Source: DASYTH01 sp035712165 (GTDB lineage Bacteria > Actinomycetota > Actinomycetes > Mycobacteriales > Pseudonocardiaceae). From it: a DNA stretch of 6,937 nt. The notes under the pieces are model-generated. The model made no database searches. It saw only the letters and a program-made list of their open reading frames with translations, and was not told the origin of the DNA. The DNA lies in contig NZ_DASTBH010000381.1 in the NCBI RefSeq assembly GCF_035712165.1, positions 1-6,937 on the forward strand, given 5' to 3'. A program made the translations under genes and the position numbers. This document shows, in pieces, positions 5,105 to 6,937 of this stretch; position 1 is the first letter of the stretch, and every line of letters starts with the position of its first letter.

Positions 5105-6937
5105 TCAGCGGGGCGGGGGGACGAAGTCGACGTCGAAGTTGATCGGGAAGCTGCGCGGGCTGGTCCCGGTCGCCCGGGCGTAGGCGTTGGCCACCGCGGC
5201 CGCGGCGGCCGGCACCCCCAGTTCGCCCGCGCCGCCCGGTTCGCCGGTGGCCGGCAGGATATGGATGTCCACGTCGGACGGTGTGTGGCGTTGGGTGGCG
5301 TAGTGGAAGTGCGCGTAGCTCGCCTCCAGCGGCAGGCCCTTGTCGATGTGCACGCCGGCGCGCAGGATCGTGGAGATCCCGTCGGTGAGGCAGCCGAGCA
5401 GTTGTGCGGAAAGGCCGCGCGGGTTGATCGGACGGCCGACGTCGGCGGCGATCACCGCCCGGGTCACCCGCGGCTGCTTCGGGTCGGTCGCGTCGATCTC
5501 GACCAGGTAGGCGGCGCAGGACCGGAACTCCTCGTGCAGCCCGACGCCCTGGGCGTGCCCGGCCGGCAAGACCCGGCCCCACTCGCCCTTGCGGGCCACG
5601 GTGTCCAGCACCGCCCGGGCCCGGTCGGTCTTCAGCGTCGCGCGGCGGAACTCGACCGGGTCGCGGCGCAGCCGCCGGGCCACCTCGTCGACCATGATCT
5701 CCTCGGCCACCCGGACCGTGCCGGAGTAGACCGAGCGCCAACTCCCGGTGTGCATCTTCAGCGGGATCTCACCCAGCAACTCGGTGACGACGCCGAAGTC
5801 GTACGGCACCTTCTCGGTGAGCGCGAACACCGCCTGCGGCAGCACGTCCGGCGCCAGCGTGGCGAAGGTGGAGGTCAGGGCCTCGCCGGCGCCGGTGCCG
5901 AAGTCGGTGCGGACCCCGGCCACCCGGTGCTCGTAGGACAGCACCCGCCCGGCGGCGTGACCGACCCGCAGCCGGTGGTGGGTGGCCGGCCGCAACCGGC
6001 CGTGCCGGATGTCGTCGGCCCGGGTCCACATCAGCTTCACCGGCGCCCCGACCCGCTTCGAGATCTGCGCCGCCTCCCGCGCGGCGTCGAAGAACAGCCG
6101 CCGGCCGAACGACCCGCCGCTGCGGGTCACGTGCACGGTCACCCGGTCGCGCGGCAACCCCAACTCGGCGGCGATCGTCTCCTGCGCCGCGATCGGGGTC
6201 TTCAGCCCGGACCAGATCTCGGCGCGGTCGGCGCGCACGTCGGCGATCGCGGCGTTGGTCTCCATCGGCGCGTGCGGCACGAAGGCGAACGCGAACTCCG
6301 CGTCCACACTCGCGGTCAGCAACCCGAGCGGGGTCAGCGGCGGCACCGCCGAACGCAGTTTCGCCCGGATGTCCACATCGGACAGATTGTCGATTCCGCC
6401 ACGGCCCCACGTGATCCGTAGCTTGTCCCGGGCGGCGATGGCCTGGCCGAAGGTGCGGGCCGCCACCGCCACGCCGGTGGGAATCCTGGTCACCGCCACC
6501 ACGCCGGGCATCGCCCGGGCCGCCGCGTCGTCGACCGTGAGCACCGTGCCACCGATCGTCGGCGGCCGGGCCACGACGGTCGGCAGCGCGCCGGGCACGT
6601 CGAGGTCCAGCGCGAACTTCGCCTTGCCGGTGACCAGATCGCGGGCGTCGATCCGGGTGGTGGGCCGGCCGACCAGCCGCTGCTTGTGCTCCGCCTTCGG
6701 TTTCGCCAGCACCGCCGCGGCCACCGTGACCTTCGCCGCGGCCGCCGACAGCGAACCGTAGGCCGCGGTCCGGCCGTCCGGCGCGACGACCATGGTGTCC
6801 CGTGTGGTCAGCGTGCCCGGCGCGACGCCGAACCGGTGGGCCGCCGCGGTCACCAGCCGGGCCCGGGCCGCCGCCGCCAGCGCGCGAACCGGCCCGTACA
6901 GCGAGCGCACCGAGTTGGACCCGCCGGTCATCTGGTT
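5105..6937 (-). CDS. iorB: IorB-type molybdopterin-binding large subunit (partial, N-terminus outside window)
   Basis: The 610 visible residues are the C-terminal part of a xanthine dehydrogenase-family catalytic subunit of the IorB type; family members are roughly 700-780 aa, so over 100 residues lie off the right edge. The window enters at the conserved QMTGGSNSVR segment. Then come LVGRPTTRID and TGKAKFALDLDVPGALP (about 88-118, the a/b hammerhead region), PHAPMETNAA (about 221-230), the molybdopterin-contacting GGSFGRR (about 274-280), WRSVYSGTVRVAEE, DVGRPINP and the C-terminal GGAGELGVPAAAAAVANA. The Glu of GELG (about 572) is the expected catalytic base. The enzyme should hydroxylate an aldehyde or N-heterocycle with water. 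It comes first in the unit, 14 bp ahead of the small subunit. Any Tat signal or extra domain would be off-window. Substrate is unknown. Confidence 0.95.
   Translation of the reverse strand, partial: NQMTGGSNSVRSLYGPVRALAAAARARLVTAAAHRFGVAPGTLTTRDTMVVAPDGRTAAYGSLSAAAAKVTVAAAVLAKPKAEHKQRLVGRPTTRIDARDLVTGKAKFALDLDVPGALPTVVARPPTIGGTVLTVDDAAARAMPGVVAVTRIPTGVAVAARTFGQAIAARDKLRITWGRGGIDNLSDVDIRAKLRSAVPPLTPLGLLTASVDAEFAFAFVPHAPMETNAAIADVRADRAEIWSGLKTPIAAQETIAAELGLPRDRVTVHVTRSGGSFGRRLFFDAAREAAQISKRVGAPVKLMWTRADDIRHGRLRPATHHRLRVGHAAGRVLSYEHRVAGVRTDFGTGAGEALTSTFATLAPDVLPQAVFALTEKVPYDFGVVTELLGEIPLKMHTGSWRSVYSGTVRVAEEIMVDEVARRLRRDPVEFRRATLKTDRARAVLDTVARKGEWGRVLPAGHAQGVGLHEEFRSCAAYLVEIDATDPKQPRVTRAVIAADVGRPINPRGLSAQLLGCLTDGISTILRAGVHIDKGLPLEASYAHFHYATQRHTPSDVDIHILPATGEPGGAGELGVPAAAAAVANAYARATGTSPRSFPINFDVDFVPPPR

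Noticed and set aside
5261..6421. A 386-codon plus-strand open frame antisense to the molybdopterin subunit
   Set aside because: The opposite strand encodes clear conserved motifs of the IorB family. This frame gives a compositionally biased, motif-free product.
1..6937. CRISPR array, tRNA/rRNA, transposase, riboswitch or attachment site
   Set aside because: No regularly spaced repeats, no tRNA cloverleaf, no transposase or integrase motif and no known riboswitch core were seen on reading both strands.

Overview
The window is high-GC DNA with third-position G/C bias and purine-rich Shine-Dalgarno sites. Its gene families are typical of filamentous Actinobacteria: an XRE regulator with a DUF5753 domain, a TIGR04222 membrane protein, an IorAB-type molybdenum hydroxylase and secreted SodC-like and RTX-like proteins. 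An Actinoplanes/Streptomyces-type organism is likely. The genus is inference only.

Layout: seven of the eight genes are on the minus strand. At the left edge, the first 694 bases hold most of an XRE/DUF5753 transcriptional regulator whose C-terminus lies outside the window. A 129-bp divergent intergenic region (695-823) separates it from the only plus-strand gene, an 86-aa protein of unknown family (824-1084). That gene overlaps by 20 bp, tail to tail, with a gamma-aminobutyraldehyde dehydrogenase (1065-2492). Further right come a TIGR04222 membrane protein (2583-3419), a small secreted RTX-like calcium-binding-repeat protein (3491-3994), a secreted Cu/Zn-superoxide-dismutase-family protein (4075-4641), a [2Fe-2S] small subunit (4638-5090) and the large molybdopterin subunit (5105 to beyond the right edge).

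Functional reading: the three rightmost genes form a tight transcription unit. The large subunit is followed after 14 bp by the small subunit, and the small-subunit stop codon overlaps the SodC-like start codon (GTGA). This links an aldehyde- or N-heterocycle-oxidising molybdoenzyme to a secreted SodC-like protein. The SodC-like protein keeps the copper-site histidines, the active-site arginine and the disulfide cysteines but seems to lack the zinc site. The RTX-like and TIGR04222 genes follow in the same direction after 80- and 71-bp gaps, so they may or may not be cotranscribed. The dehydrogenase probably converts 4-aminobutanal to GABA in putrescine breakdown, but no other gene of that pathway is in the window. 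No tRNA, rRNA, CRISPR array, insertion sequence or prophage gene was seen. No intergenic stretch exceeds 130 bp. I found no clear new defence or mobile system. The best leads are the molybdoenzyme/SodC coupling, the apparent loss of the zinc site and the uncharacterised partner of the DUF5753 regulator.
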